A stretch of 64,000 nucleotides of DNA from Accumulibacter sp031732795 (GCA_031732795.1 JAVMKC010000086.1:1-64000); one strand, 5' to 3'; positions 1 to 10,424 are shown, numbered from the stretch's first letter. The notes: generated by a model from the sequence alone, not told the origin. Numbers and translations: made by a program.

Positions 1-113
1 AAGGTCTATCTCAACTTGAAGGATTGATCTACCTATCTCGATGGAATCGCCACGGGTTATTTACAGAAAGAGTGTTGCATTGCCATGCACTCCGGATTAC
101 AGGGGCTCCCTCG

Positions 114-437
114 TCAGATCTGCATGTTCATCACGTCGTGATAGGCGGTGACCAGCTTGTTGCGTACTTGAATCATTTCCTGGAACGAAATGTTGGCTTT
201 TTGCAGCGCCATCATCACGTCCTGCAGGTTTTCACTGTTGTTGCCGGCGGCAAAATTTGCCGCCTGCGTTTCCGCCTGTTGCTGGGCGGCATTGACCTGG
301 GACAGCGAATTCTGCAACACCTGGGCGAAGTCGGGTCCGCTATCCGCGGCGGCTGGTGCTTCTCCCGGACGCGCCGCGGCGGTGACCGAGGCCGCGCGCA
401 TCATGCTCAACATCTGGTCGATCCCTTTGGTATCCAT
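114..437 (-). CDS. fliE: Flagellar hook-basal body protein FliE
   Basis: This 107-residue protein matches FliE in length and in its conserved C-terminal part (FQEMIQVRNKLVTAYHDVMN). FliE sits at the junction between the MS ring and the proximal rod and is needed to open the flagellar export gate. The gene is on the minus strand beside the FleR-like regulator, while fliF and later genes run the other way, so it is separated from fliF by the two regulator genes. The ATG is preceded by CGGAG and, further up, by a good sigma54 promoter. The 113 bases beyond its stop, to the window edge, hold nothing recognisable. Confidence 0.93.
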   Translation of the reverse strand: MDTKGIDQMLSMMRAASVTAAARPGEAPAAADSGPDFAQVLQNSLSQVNAAQQQAETQAANFAAGNNSENLQDVMMALQKANISFQEMIQVRNKLVTAYHDVMNMQI

Positions 438-465
438 GGCGTGCTCCGAATGTGGTGGCTATTCA

Positions 466-482
466 AGCAATAATCGCGCCTA
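466..482 (-). promoter_or_regulatory. Sigma54 promoter of fliE
   Basis: Read on the minus strand the site is AGGCGCGATTATTGC. It has the invariant GG-N10-GC spacing and agrees with the TGGCACG-N4-TTGC consensus at 9 of 11 defined positions. The predicted start is about 12 bases further on, near 455. That leaves a short leader holding the CGGAG ribosome site before the fliE ATG at 437. The neighbouring FleR-like sigma54 activator is its natural partner, as for class III flagellar genes of Pseudomonas and Vibrio. Confidence 0.7.
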
Positions 483-498
483 CATTATGTGGCAGAAA

Positions 499-1881
<1,383 letters not shown>

Positions 1882-1947
1882 TCGCCTTCTTCTTCGGCCA
1901 TGCCTCGTTCAGCATAGTCGATCGCAGGCGGTGTTGTATCGCCTCAA

Positions 1948-2022
1948 GGCTGGTGGATAAATCCACTGTGCGCATCTGCGGCGTTGCTCACTTCTTGCCT
2001 ATCTACTGGATGAATCTCGTCG
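1948..2022 (-). repeat. Diverged non-coding repeat, copy A
   Basis: This sequence lies in the 192-base gap between the FleR-like and FleS-like genes. Read on the minus strand it aligns to copy B at 21176-21245. Over the first 37 bases 29 are identical and all 8 differences are transitions. After a short indel region the two copies share CAGATG and then GTRGATTTATYCAC. Copy A carries the perfect palindrome GTGGATAAATCCAC at 1953-1966, whose TTATCCAC half resembles a DnaA box. No protein or known RNA family was recognised. Confidence 0.6.
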
Positions 2023-2073
2023 CGCGCTCGTGCCTGGTATTTGGCCTGCTCGTGACCGTTGCGTGACAACCGC

Positions 2074-3228
2074 TCAGTGCGGCCCCAGGTTTTGCGGAAC
2101 CGGCAGGAGGATGACGAATTCCGAACCGGCTCCGGGCGTCGACCGCACTTCGATATTGCCGCCGTGGGCACGGGCAACGCCGAGGGCGATGGCCAAGCCC
2201 AGACCGGTTCCCTGACCGCGGGTGGTGAAGAAGGGTTCGAAAATTCGCCGTTGCGTTTCCGGGGTCATGCCGCAACCGGTGTCGCGGACGCCAACTCGTA
2301 CTTGTTCGCCGTCCCGGTGGGTGCTCAAAGTCACTTCGTCGCCCGATCGGCAGGCTTGCAAGGCGTTTTCGAGCAGGTTGACCAATGCGCCGACCAGGGC
2401 TTTGCGATTGCCTTGCAAGACGCTATCGACCTCGCCTTCCAGCCGCAAAGCGACGCGCTGGTCGACGAACAGCGCTTCGACGGTCTGCCGGACCTCGTTC
2501 ACCCATTCGTCGACTGGCAGCCGTTCGCGGCCGAGGTTTTCGCCGCGCGCGAAAAGCAGCACCTCCTGAATCAGTTTTTCCAGACGTTTGAGCTGGGTAC
2601 TGGCTTTGCCGGCAAAACGCAGGCGGGCGTTTTCCGTCAGATCCGCCCGTTCGAGGTTGGCGCTGTAAAGCAGGGCGGCGGCCAGCGGCGTGCGCAGTTG
2701 GTGCGCCAGCGAGGCGGCCATTTCGCCCATCGCCGCCAGCCGCTGGTTGCGTTCGACCTCGGCTTTGAGCTGGTAGGCGTCGGTGAGATCGTGGATCAGC
2801 AGGATTTTGCCGCCGGCGGAATCGAGCGGACTCTCGGCGAGCGCCAGGCGGCGAGAGTCGAGCTGCCATTCGCCGGGCGATTCGGTGGCCGCCAGCCGCG
2901 AGCCCACGACCGCCGACCACAGGCTGCCGGGCATGGACTCGCCGAACATCCGACGGGCCGCCGGGTTGGCTTCCCGGACTTGTCCGACGCTGTCGAGGAC
3001 CACCACGCCGGCCGGCAGGGCGTCGAGCAGCAGCGACAGGCGTTCGGAAAGCGCTTCTTTTTCCTGGTATTGCCGACGCAATTCGCCGTTGGCGACGGCC
3101 AACTCGGCGGTCAGCGATTCGACCCGGGCTTGCAGTTCCTGGTACGACTGGGTCAGCGATTGCGAGACTTGATTGAAGACGTCGAAGGCGCGCTGCAATT
3201 CTTGCGCCTTGCTTTCAGCGCTCGACAT
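2074..3228 (-). CDS. FleS/FlrB-type flagellar sensor histidine kinase
   Basis: This is a soluble-looking kinase of 384 residues. An N-terminal coiled-coil and PAS region is followed by the phospho-acceptor H176 in SLAHQLRTPLA, an N box (LLENALQA) and the ATP-lid motifs DTGCGMT and GQGTGLGLA. No membrane segment is evident, which fits FleS/FlrB. The frame can be extended to a TTG at 3255, but the ATG at 3228 has GGAAG eight bases before it and is preferred. It probably phosphorylates the adjacent FleR-like regulator in response to the state of basal-body assembly. It is divergent from fliF across a 118-base gap. Confidence 0.88.
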   Translation of the reverse strand: MSSAESKAQELQRAFDVFNQVSQSLTQSYQELQARVESLTAELAVANGELRRQYQEKEALSERLSLLLDALPAGVVVLDSVGQVREANPAARRMFGESMPGSLWSAVVGSRLAATESPGEWQLDSRRLALAESPLDSAGGKILLIHDLTDAYQLKAEVERNQRLAAMGEMAASLAHQLRTPLAAALLYSANLERADLTENARLRFAGKASTQLKRLEKLIQEVLLFARGENLGRERLPVDEWVNEVRQTVEALFVDQRVALRLEGEVDSVLQGNRKALVGALVNLLENALQACRSGDEVTLSTHRDGEQVRVGVRDTGCGMTPETQRRIFEPFFTTRGQGTGLGLAIALGVARAHGGNIEVRSTPGAGSEFVILLPVPQNLGPH

Positions 3229-3313
3229 GGGAACGACTTCCAGATGGTTTGCCAAGACGGGTGCGATTAGCCGCTACAATAGCAGAGTATTTAACCGTTT
3301 TATTGTGCTTTTT

Positions 3314-3329
3314 GCCTGCGCTTGCAGGC
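3314..3329. repeat. Perfect 6-bp hairpin in the fliF leader
   Basis: GCCTGC-GCTT-GCAGGC is a perfect inverted repeat 17 bases before the fliF ATG. T-rich sequence precedes it rather than follows it on the plus strand, so it does not look like a terminator of plus-strand transcription. A TACAAT box at 3275-3280 could be a -10 element for fliF, but no good -35 is placed with it. Confidence 0.4.
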
Positions 3330-3346
3330 TTCTCCTGATCCGACGC

Positions 3347-5089
3347 ATGGCGACAGCCGACACCGAAATTCCCGAAACGACGGCCGCGGTCAGCCCTCTC
3401 GATCGCGCCCGCGAAGCGTTGGCGCGTTTGAGCAATCGGCAAAAAGTGTTGTTGATGGTCGCCCTCGCGGCGGTAATTGCGCTGCTGGTCGTCGCTGCGT
3501 TGATGTTCCGGCAAAGCGACTACAAGATTCTCTTCTCGAATGTCACCGAGCGCGACGGCGGGGCGATCATCGCGGCACTCGAGCAAATGAACGTGCCATT
3601 CAAGTTCAACGACTCGGGCAGTGCGATCCTGGTTCCCGCCAACCGGGTGCACGACATACGGCTGCGTCTGGCCACCCAGGGTTTGCCGCGCGGCGGAGCG
3701 GTTGGTTTCGAATTGATGGAAGCGCAGAAGTTCGGCATCAGCCAGTTTGCCGAACAAATCAATTATCAGCGCGGCCTGGAAGGCGAACTGGCGCGGACGA
3801 TCCAGTCGATCGGCGCGGTGCAACTGGCGCGGGTGCATCTGGCGATTCCCAAGCCTAGCGTTTTCATGCGCGAGGAACAGAAACCGTCGGCCTCGGTGCT
3901 GCTCAACCTCTATCCCGGACGGACGCTCGAACCCTTGCAGATCGCCGGCATCCAGAATCTGGTCGCTGCCAGCGTTCCACAACTGGCGCCGTCGGCGGTG
4001 ACCCTGCTCGATCAAAGTGGCGCGCTGATCTCGCAGGTGAAAAGCAAGCTGCTCGAAGCCGGCCTCGATCCGACGCAGGTGAAATATATCCAGGAGGTCG
4101 AGGCGAGCATCATCAAGCGCGTCGAAGACATTCTGACGCCGATCGTCGGCGCCGGCAATTTCCGTGTGCAGATCGCCGCCGACATCGATTTTTCACAAGC
4201 CGAGCAGACCGCCGAAACGCATCGCCCGAACACCACGCCGCCGGAGATCAGCATCCGCAGCCAGCAAACCAGCGAAACCGCCAGTACCAACCCGAGCGCC
4301 CAGGGCGTTCCGGGTGCGCTGACCAACCAACCGCCGGTTCCGGCGACCGCGCCGCTGACGCAACCGCCGACAGCCGGCACCGCCGGCGGCAAACCCGCGG
4401 CGCCGGTTCCCGGGCAGATCAACGCCGCCGGCGTGCAGGCGCCGATCGCCAGTGTCGGCCAGCCGCTGAGTACCAGCAAGAATTCGACGATCAACTACGA
4501 AGTGGACAAGACCATTCGCCACGTCAAGCAGGCGCTGGGGACGATCAAGCGTCTGTCGGCGGCGGTGGTGATCAACCAGCGCAAGGAACCGGGCAAGGAC
4601 GGCAAGCTGGTCAACAAACCCTTGCCGGAAGCGGAAGTCAAGCAGATCAACGATCTGGTCAAGGAAGCGATGGGCTTCAGCAACGAGCGGGGCGACACCT
4701 TGTCGGTGGCCAACGCCCCGTTCACCGTCGTCGAGAAGGACGACAGCTTGCCGGTCTGGCGCGACCCCGAAACGCGCTCCATCGCCATCGAATTGTTCAA
4801 GTACGCGGCAATCGCCGCGATCATCGCTTATTTGTTGTTGGGTGTCGTTCGCCCGCTGGTCCGGACGATGTTGCCGCCGCCACCGATCGAAGAAACGCTC
4901 GGTGGTCGCGTCGATGTCGTCGCCGGCGGCGAAGATGAAGAAAACATCGAGGAAGAAGGAGAAAACGTCGTGTTGACTGCCGCCGAACTGCTGGAGAAGA
5001 AGATCGCCGAGTTGCGCGCCCTGGCGCAACAGGACCCGCATATCGTTGCCGCAATCATCAAGGAATGGATGGGCGCCAATGGCAGCTGA
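3347..5089 (+). CDS. fliF: Flagellar MS-ring protein FliF
   Basis: FliF is the inner-membrane MS ring on which the rotor and export apparatus are built. The 580-residue product has a membrane segment near residues 28-51 (VLLMVALAAVIALLVVAALM), the YscJ/FliF ring domains, a low-complexity Pro/Ala/Thr linker, a second membrane segment near 485-505, and an acidic tail that contacts FliG. The reading frame is open further upstream, but the family N-terminus and the ATG at 3347 mark the start. The last 11 bases overlap fliG, as expected for translational coupling. Confidence 0.96.
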   Translation: MATADTEIPETTAAVSPLDRAREALARLSNRQKVLLMVALAAVIALLVVAALMFRQSDYKILFSNVTERDGGAIIAALEQMNVPFKFNDSGSAILVPANRVHDIRLRLATQGLPRGGAVGFELMEAQKFGISQFAEQINYQRGLEGELARTIQSIGAVQLARVHLAIPKPSVFMREEQKPSASVLLNLYPGRTLEPLQIAGIQNLVAASVPQLAPSAVTLLDQSGALISQVKSKLLEAGLDPTQVKYIQEVEASIIKRVEDILTPIVGAGNFRVQIAADIDFSQAEQTAETHRPNTTPPEISIRSQQTSETASTNPSAQGVPGALTNQPPVPATAPLTQPPTAGTAGGKPAAPVPGQINAAGVQAPIASVGQPLSTSKNSTINYEVDKTIRHVKQALGTIKRLSAAVVINQRKEPGKDGKLVNKPLPEAEVKQINDLVKEAMGFSNERGDTLSVANAPFTVVEKDDSLPVWRDPETRSIAIELFKYAAIAAIIAYLLLGVVRPLVRTMLPPPPIEETLGGRVDVVAGGEDEENIEEEGENVVLTAAELLEKKIAELRALAQQDPHIVAAIIKEWMGANGS

Positions 5090-6077
5090 CGACGGAGTCG
5101 AAAAAAGCGCCATCCTGTTGATCACTCTCGGTACCGATCATGCAGCGGAAGTCCTCAAGCTGCTCGGTCCGAAAGAGGTGCAGAAGCTCGGCCAGGCGAT
5201 GACCGCCTTGAAATCGGTGCCGCGCGACCGCGTGGACGCCACGGTCAGCGATTTTTTGGCCGAAGCGCAGAATTCTGCGGCGATGCACGTCGATACCGAC
5301 GCCTACGTGCGGTCGGTGCTGACCAAGGCTCTCGGCGACGACAAGGCTTCGAACCTGATCTCGAGGATTCTGCAACCTGGCGACACCAACGGCATCGAAG
5401 GCTTGAAATGGATGGACGCGCCGACCGTCGCCGATCTGATCAAGAACGAGCATCCGCAGATCATCGCCACGATTCTCGTGCACCTGGCGCCCGATCATAC
5501 CAGCGACATTCTCAAGCAGTTCACCGAACGGTTGCGCAACGACGTGATCCTGCGCATCGCGACTCTCGAAGGGATCCAGCCGGAGGCCTTGCGCGAATTG
5601 AACGAGGTGATGCTGCGCCTGCTTTCCGGATCGGCGAACATCAAGAAATCGGCGATGGGCGGTGTGCGCAAGGTGGCCGACATTCTCAATTTCATGGGCT
5701 CGGCCAACGAAGCAGCGGTCGTCGATTCGATCCGCGAATACGATCCCGACTTGGCGCAGAAGATCATCGACGAAATGTTCGTTTTCGAGAACCTGCTCGA
5801 CCTCGATGATCGCGGCGTCCAGTTGCTGTTGCGCGAAATCCAGTCGGAATCGCTGATTCTGGCGATGAAGGGCGCTTCCGAGTCCTTGCGCGAAAAAATC
5901 TTCAAGAACATGTCGCAACGCGCCTCGGAAATGCTCCGCGAGGATCTCGAATCGCGGGGGCCGGTCCGCCTGTCCGAAGTCGAAGCCGAACAGAAGGAAA
6001 TCCTGAAGATCGTCCGCCGTCTGGCCGACGAAGGTCAACTGGTCCTGGGCGGTGCCGGTGGCGAGGAAATGCTTTGA
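5079..6077 (+). CDS. fliG: Flagellar motor switch protein FliG
   Basis: FliG couples the MS ring to the stator and switch complex. The protein has 332 residues, the usual length, beginning with GVEKSAILLITLG and carrying the N-terminal FliF-binding, middle and C-terminal torque domains. The C-terminal region shows DLDDRGVQLLLREIQSE, which holds charged residues that face the MotA stator. The start chosen is the ATG inside the end of fliF; an in-frame ATG 33 bases upstream would add residues not typical of the family. Confidence 0.96.
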   Translation: MAADDGVEKSAILLITLGTDHAAEVLKLLGPKEVQKLGQAMTALKSVPRDRVDATVSDFLAEAQNSAAMHVDTDAYVRSVLTKALGDDKASNLISRILQPGDTNGIEGLKWMDAPTVADLIKNEHPQIIATILVHLAPDHTSDILKQFTERLRNDVILRIATLEGIQPEALRELNEVMLRLLSGSANIKKSAMGGVRKVADILNFMGSANEAAVVDSIREYDPDLAQKIIDEMFVFENLLDLDDRGVQLLLREIQSESLILAMKGASESLREKIFKNMSQRASEMLREDLESRGPVRLSEVEAEQKEILKIVRRLADEGQLVLGGAGGEEML

Positions 6078-6090
6078 ACGGCACTGAACG

Positions 6091-6861
6091 ATGCGCGAGC
6101 TGATCCCCAAGGAAAAACTGACCGCTTACCAACGCTGGGAGGTCGCCGCTTTCGACGAACAGCAGCGTGCCGTGCCGGAGATCGACGACGAACCGCTCCC
6201 CGACGCTCCTGCCGGGGAGGAGGTGATGGCGGAGTTGCCGGTCGTCGAACCGATCGTGGCGCAGGAAGTGCCCACGGAACCGGTGATGGTCTTGCCGACT
6301 GCCGAGGAAATCGACCAGATCCATCGTGAAGCGCATGCCACGGGCTACACCGCCGGCTACGCGGCGGGTTTCCAGGAAGGCATCGTCGCCGCCCAGGAAA
6401 CCGCCAAACACATGGCCCAATTGATGGACGGGCTGCAGCAGGCGCTGGCAAGTGTCGACCAGGAGATGGCCGATCAACTGCTGGCGCTGGCCATCGACAT
6501 TGCCCGCCAAGTCCTGCGGCAAAGTCTGCACCTGCGTCCCGAACTGTTGTTGCCGGTAGTCCGCGAAGCCATCAGCGCATTGCACGTGCATGGGGGGCAG
6601 GCGCTGCTGTTCGTCAATCCTACCGACCGGGAACTGGTTCGCGAGCATCTCGGTGAACAACTTTCCCATCGCAATTGGCGCCTGCTCGACGACCCGACGC
6701 TCACCGCCGGCGGCTGCCGTGTCGAGGTGGCGGCCAGCGAGGTCGATGCCACCCTCGAAACCCGCTGGCGGCGGGTCATCGAAACCATCGGCGTCAGCGA
6801 AGACTGGCTGCCATCCGAAAAATCGATGGCTACCGGCGATGAGCACTCCCGCCGACAATGA
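6091..6861 (+). CDS. fliH: Flagellar export regulator FliH
   Basis: FliH holds the export ATPase FliI at the base of the flagellum and restrains its activity. The 256-residue protein has a variable acidic N-terminus, then the glycine-rich repeat region AHATGYTAGYAAGFQEG (GxxxG pattern), and a conserved C-terminal domain (LLALAIDIARQVLRQSL; ELVREHLG). It starts 13 bases after fliG and its end overlaps the start of fliI by 23 bases, in keeping with FliH and FliI being made together. Confidence 0.93.
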   Translation: MRELIPKEKLTAYQRWEVAAFDEQQRAVPEIDDEPLPDAPAGEEVMAELPVVEPIVAQEVPTEPVMVLPTAEEIDQIHREAHATGYTAGYAAGFQEGIVAAQETAKHMAQLMDGLQQALASVDQEMADQLLALAIDIARQVLRQSLHLRPELLLPVVREAISALHVHGGQALLFVNPTDRELVREHLGEQLSHRNWRLLDDPTLTAGGCRVEVAASEVDATLETRWRRVIETIGVSEDWLPSEKSMATGDEHSRRQ

Positions 6862-8263
6862 GCATCTGCGCGCCTGGCATGACTTCCTCGACGGATGTCG
6901 ACGCAGTGTGGCGCAGGTCAGCCCGCTGTTGCCGAGCGGCCATCTGACGCGGATCAACGGCCTGGTGATGGAAGCGTCGGGACTCAAACTGCCGCTGGGC
7001 AGTTCGTGCCGGATTTTCCCGGCTGGTGGTTCGCCGGTCGAAGCGGAAGTGGTCGGTTTCCATGGCGAACGTCTGTTTCTGATGCCTACCGAGGATGTCT
7101 ATGGCCTGTCACCCGGCGCGCGGGTGATGGCCCTGGAGATTCCAGCGCTGCCGCCGCGGATCGGCCATCCGCCACCGGCGCGGCGGCGGTCGATCGATCG
7201 TGCCAAACTGGTACCGGTCGGCGAGACCTTGCTCGGGCGCGTGCTCGACGGCGCCGGCCGGCCGCTCGACCGTCTCGGTCCCTTGCGCAATTCAGCGCTG
7301 CGCCCCTTGCAGAGCCGGCCGGTCAACCCGATGAACCGGGCGCCGATCGACACCGTGCTCGACGTCGGCGTGCGGGCGGTCAACGCGCTGCTCTGCGTCG
7401 GCCGCGGCCAACGGATGGGGCTGTTCGCCGGTTCCGGGGTCGGTAAAAGCGTGCTGCTCGGCATGATGGCTCGTTATACGGCAGCGGAAGTGATCGTCGT
7501 CGGCCTGATCGGCGAACGCGGCCGCGAGGTCAAGGAATTCATCGAACAGATTCTCGGCGAGGATGGCCTGCGGCGCGCCGTCGTCGTCGCCGCTCCGGCC
7601 GATGTCAGTCCGCTGATGCGTCTGCAAGGCGCTTCGTACGCCACCTGCATTGCCGAATATTTCCGCGATCAAGGGCGACATGTGTTGCTGATCATGGATT
7701 CGCTGACCCGTTACGCAATGGCGCAACGTGAGATCGCTCTGGCCATCGGCGAGCCACCGGTGACGCGCGGCTACCCGCCGTCGGTGTTCGCCCGTCTGCC
7801 GCAACTGGTCGAACGTGCCGGCAACGGCGGCGAAGGCGGCGGCTCGATCACCGGTTTCTACACCGTGCTGGCCGAAGGCGACGACCAGCAGGATCCGGTG
7901 GCCGACTCGGCACGGGCCATTCTCGATGGACACATCGTTCTTTCACGGACCTTGGCCGACGCCGGCCATTATCCGGCGATCGACATCGAACAATCGATTT
8001 CGCGGGCAATGGTCAACCTGGTCGAACCGGCGCATCTCGACAGCATCCGCCGTTTCAAAACGCTGTTTTCGCGTTACCAGCGTTCGCGCGACCTGATCAC
8101 CGTCGGCGCTTACGCCGCCGGTTCCGATCCGCAGCTCGATCAGGCCATCGCCATCTATCCGCGTTTCGAAAGTCTTTTACAGCAAAGTTTGAGCCAGCGG
8201 GCCGATTTCGGCAGCAGCGTCGCACAACTGCAGACGCTGTTTCGCAGCCCCAGCGGCGGCTGA
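6839..8263 (+). CDS. fliI: Flagellum-specific ATPase FliI
   Basis: FliI is the F1-beta-like ATPase of the flagellar type III export apparatus. Of 474 residues, the P-loop GSGVGKS lies near 198-204, with the Walker B region (LLIMDSLTRYAMAQREI) and the export-ATPase signature (PPVTRGYPPSVFARLPQLVER) following. The frame is open for 249 bases upstream inside fliH, but the homologous N-terminus starts at the ATG at 6839. The gene lies between fliH and fliJ, the usual order. Confidence 0.96.
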   Translation: MSTPADNEHLRAWHDFLDGCRRSVAQVSPLLPSGHLTRINGLVMEASGLKLPLGSSCRIFPAGGSPVEAEVVGFHGERLFLMPTEDVYGLSPGARVMALEIPALPPRIGHPPPARRRSIDRAKLVPVGETLLGRVLDGAGRPLDRLGPLRNSALRPLQSRPVNPMNRAPIDTVLDVGVRAVNALLCVGRGQRMGLFAGSGVGKSVLLGMMARYTAAEVIVVGLIGERGREVKEFIEQILGEDGLRRAVVVAAPADVSPLMRLQGASYATCIAEYFRDQGRHVLLIMDSLTRYAMAQREIALAIGEPPVTRGYPPSVFARLPQLVERAGNGGEGGGSITGFYTVLAEGDDQQDPVADSARAILDGHIVLSRTLADAGHYPAIDIEQSISRAMVNLVEPAHLDSIRRFKTLFSRYQRSRDLITVGAYAAGSDPQLDQAIAIYPRFESLLQQSLSQRADFGSSVAQLQTLFRSPSGG

Positions 8264-8292
8264 CACCCTGACGTAGTGAACTTTTACATCCG

Positions 8293-8739
8293 ATGGCCAA
8301 ACCTTTCTCACTGCAGACCGTTCTCGAACTGATGCAGACGCGCACCGACGAGGCGACGCGGCAATTGGCGACATTGCTGGCCGCCGAACAGGACGCACAA
8401 CGCAAATTGGCGATGTTGCAGCACTATCGAGACGAATATTTCGCCCGCTTCCGTTCCGCTGCGCAAAACGGCCTGCGACCGGCCGACTGGCGCAATTACC
8501 AGGATTTCCTCGATCGTCTGGACGAGGCGATTTTGCAGCAGCAACAGGTGCTCGGTTTGCAAAAATCGCATACCGCCGCCGGCCAAGCCGAGTGGCGCCG
8601 ACAGCACGGCAAGCTGAAGGCGATCGACGCGCTGGCCGAACGTCATTGGGCCAGCGAAGCCCGCCGTGACCAGAAGCAGGAACAAAAGGAACAGGACGCT
8701 TTTGCCGCGCGCCGTAACGACGACGAGCCGGCACTCTGA
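8293..8739 (+). CDS. fliJ: Flagellar export chaperone FliJ
   Basis: FliJ links the FliI ring to the FlhA gate and escorts export chaperones. The 148 residues are almost wholly helical and charged, rich in Gln, Ala and Arg, with coiled-coil heptads from about 20 to 135. It starts MAKPFSLQTVLEL, the common FliJ N-terminus. Sequence conservation in this family is low, so position between fliI and fliK is a main part of the evidence. Confidence 0.88.
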   Translation: MAKPFSLQTVLELMQTRTDEATRQLATLLAAEQDAQRKLAMLQHYRDEYFARFRSAAQNGLRPADWRNYQDFLDRLDEAILQQQQVLGLQKSHTAAGQAEWRRQHGKLKAIDALAERHWASEARRDQKQEQKEQDAFAARRNDDEPAL

Positions 8740-8786
8740 CGATCGGCAGGCATCGTATTTGCTTTACGAATGACGATCTGTCGTTC

Positions 8787-10352
8787 ATGAGCATGAAGAT
8801 GACCATTCAACTCCTTTCCGGACTGCGGCAACCCTTGCGGACCAACGGTGTCGATGTCGATGCCCGCGCCGATGCCGAACTCTCTTCGACGGACCTCGCC
8901 AGTACGGGCTTCGCCAGCGTGCTGCAGGGGGTGACGGTTCAACCGTCGGTGTTGCCCGTTGCCGCCGACGACCCAGACGAAAAGCCGGCGTCAGCCGGCG
9001 TGGACGACAGTTCATCTTCCTCCCTCCTTGTGGCTACCACGCCACCGATTCCGCTCGCTCCTCCGGTGACGTCAGCGCCGATCGCCATCGACCCGGCGTC
9101 CTTGTCGAGTGCTGCCGTCACGATCCGCCTGCCGATCGCACCTGAGGTGTCCTTTGCTGAACTGACGATCGACGCACTGGAAATGTCTTCCCGCGCGGGT
9201 ACAGCCGCTGCCGGTAATCGCCCGCTGTCGGGCGCAGCGGCCGTATCGGCGGAAGGACAGGACGTATCGGTGGCAACGAGCTTGACTGCCTCACCGACCT
9301 TGTCGACACCACCTCTCGCTGCTGCGAGCCGTCCAGCCGATGATTCTGTCGCACTGGCTCCGGTGGAAAGCCGCGTTTTTCCGAGAGATGGCGGCAACGA
9401 TCGCTCATTCCCGCTGCCCGGCTCCGACACGCTGCTGGCACCATCCGCCGCCACCCCTCCGGCAACACCTGGGCCGTTCGTCAACATCCGTTTGACCGGC
9501 GCGTCAGGTCCCGTCGAGGCCGGCGTTACTGCGGCGGTGTTGAACCCCGTTCATGCCCGGACGGAAGCACTGACCTCCCACGACGCCGGGACGAACGCGC
9601 AACCCGCCGCGCCAACGGCGATCAGCGGCACGGAGGCAGGACAATCGTCCGATTCGCCCCCGTCAGTCCCTGTGCTGGCCAACGCAATTTCTGCCGCCGA
9701 TCAGCAACAGCCGGCAAGAATTGCCGATATGCCGGCCGCCCAGCCGACACACGACCAGAGTCAAGTCGAGAAAACAAACCGCACCGAAACGTTCGATGCG
9801 GCGCCTGTCGACAGCCCGTCAACGCCTGCTTTGTCGGCCGGCCAAGGGAGCGTGGCGGCGAACAGCGTGGCGAATCCTCCCGCACACGCCAACCCGCCCG
9901 CGACGACACACGATCTTCCAACGCCATTTCACGATCCGGCCTGGAGCACGGAATTCGGTCACAAGATGCTATGGCTGGCCCGCAATGACCATCAACAAGC
10001 GCATCTCACGCTCAATCCGCCCGATCTCGGACCGATCGAAATCACCGTCAATCTGAACTCGGACAGCACCGCCAGCGCCGCTTTCGTCGCTGCCGACGCC
10101 GGGGTACGTCAGACCCTGGAAACTTCGCTGCCCCGTCTGCGCGAAATGTTTGCTTCGGCAGGGATCGATCTCGGCCAGGTCAGCGTTGGCAGCGAGTCCT
10201 TCCAGCAATCGTCCGATGGACGTCAACACGCGTCACGCACGCCCCGCGGAATGGCTGATAAGGCTATACTAAGTGTCGATTTAACGGGCGTCCTGCCGAC
10301 ATCCGGTTCGATGGGACGCAGCGGTGGCGGACGGGTCGATACCTTCGCCTGA
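8787..10352 (+). CDS. fliK: Flagellar hook-length control protein FliK
   Basis: FliK measures the hook and switches export from hook to filament subunits. The 521 residues are a long low-complexity Ala/Pro/Ser/Thr-rich ruler (about 1-380) and a compact C-terminal Flg_hook domain (about 385-470) with QQAHLTLNPPDLGPIEITV and the following TLETSLPRLREMFASAGI. Further ATG codons occur 6 and 12 bases into the frame, so the exact start is uncertain by a few residues. Seventy-two bases separate it from fliL. Confidence 0.92.
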   Translation: MSMKMTIQLLSGLRQPLRTNGVDVDARADAELSSTDLASTGFASVLQGVTVQPSVLPVAADDPDEKPASAGVDDSSSSSLLVATTPPIPLAPPVTSAPIAIDPASLSSAAVTIRLPIAPEVSFAELTIDALEMSSRAGTAAAGNRPLSGAAAVSAEGQDVSVATSLTASPTLSTPPLAAASRPADDSVALAPVESRVFPRDGGNDRSFPLPGSDTLLAPSAATPPATPGPFVNIRLTGASGPVEAGVTAAVLNPVHARTEALTSHDAGTNAQPAAPTAISGTEAGQSSDSPPSVPVLANAISAADQQQPARIADMPAAQPTHDQSQVEKTNRTETFDAAPVDSPSTPALSAGQGSVAANSVANPPAHANPPATTHDLPTPFHDPAWSTEFGHKMLWLARNDHQQAHLTLNPPDLGPIEITVNLNSDSTASAAFVAADAGVRQTLETSLPRLREMFASAGIDLGQVSVGSESFQQSSDGRQHASRTPRGMADKAILSVDLTGVLPTSGSMGRSGGGRVDTFA

Positions 10353-10424
10353 CCTCGCCAGACCGGACTCCGTGCTGCCCGCTACGGCGGCGGTGACGGA
10401 AATTCAATGGAGAGACGTTGCTGA

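Noticed and set aside
1..60. Possible third copy of the 2.0/21.2 kb repeat at the window start
   Set aside because: Only short matches (CCTATCT, GAATC) align and their spacing differs; not distinguishable from chance.
1953..1966. Replication origin or DnaA box cluster
   Set aside because: A single DnaA-box-like half-site, no cluster, no AT-rich unwinding region and no dnaA or dnaN nearby.
2059..3270. Open frame of about 400 codons antisense to the FleS-like kinase
   Set aside because: The kinase on the other strand has all expected motifs; the antisense frame is a composition artefact.
3249..3280. Sigma70 promoter TTGCCA ... TACAAT for fliF
   Set aside because: The spacer is 20 bases, too long for a standard promoter; only the TACAAT box is mentioned.
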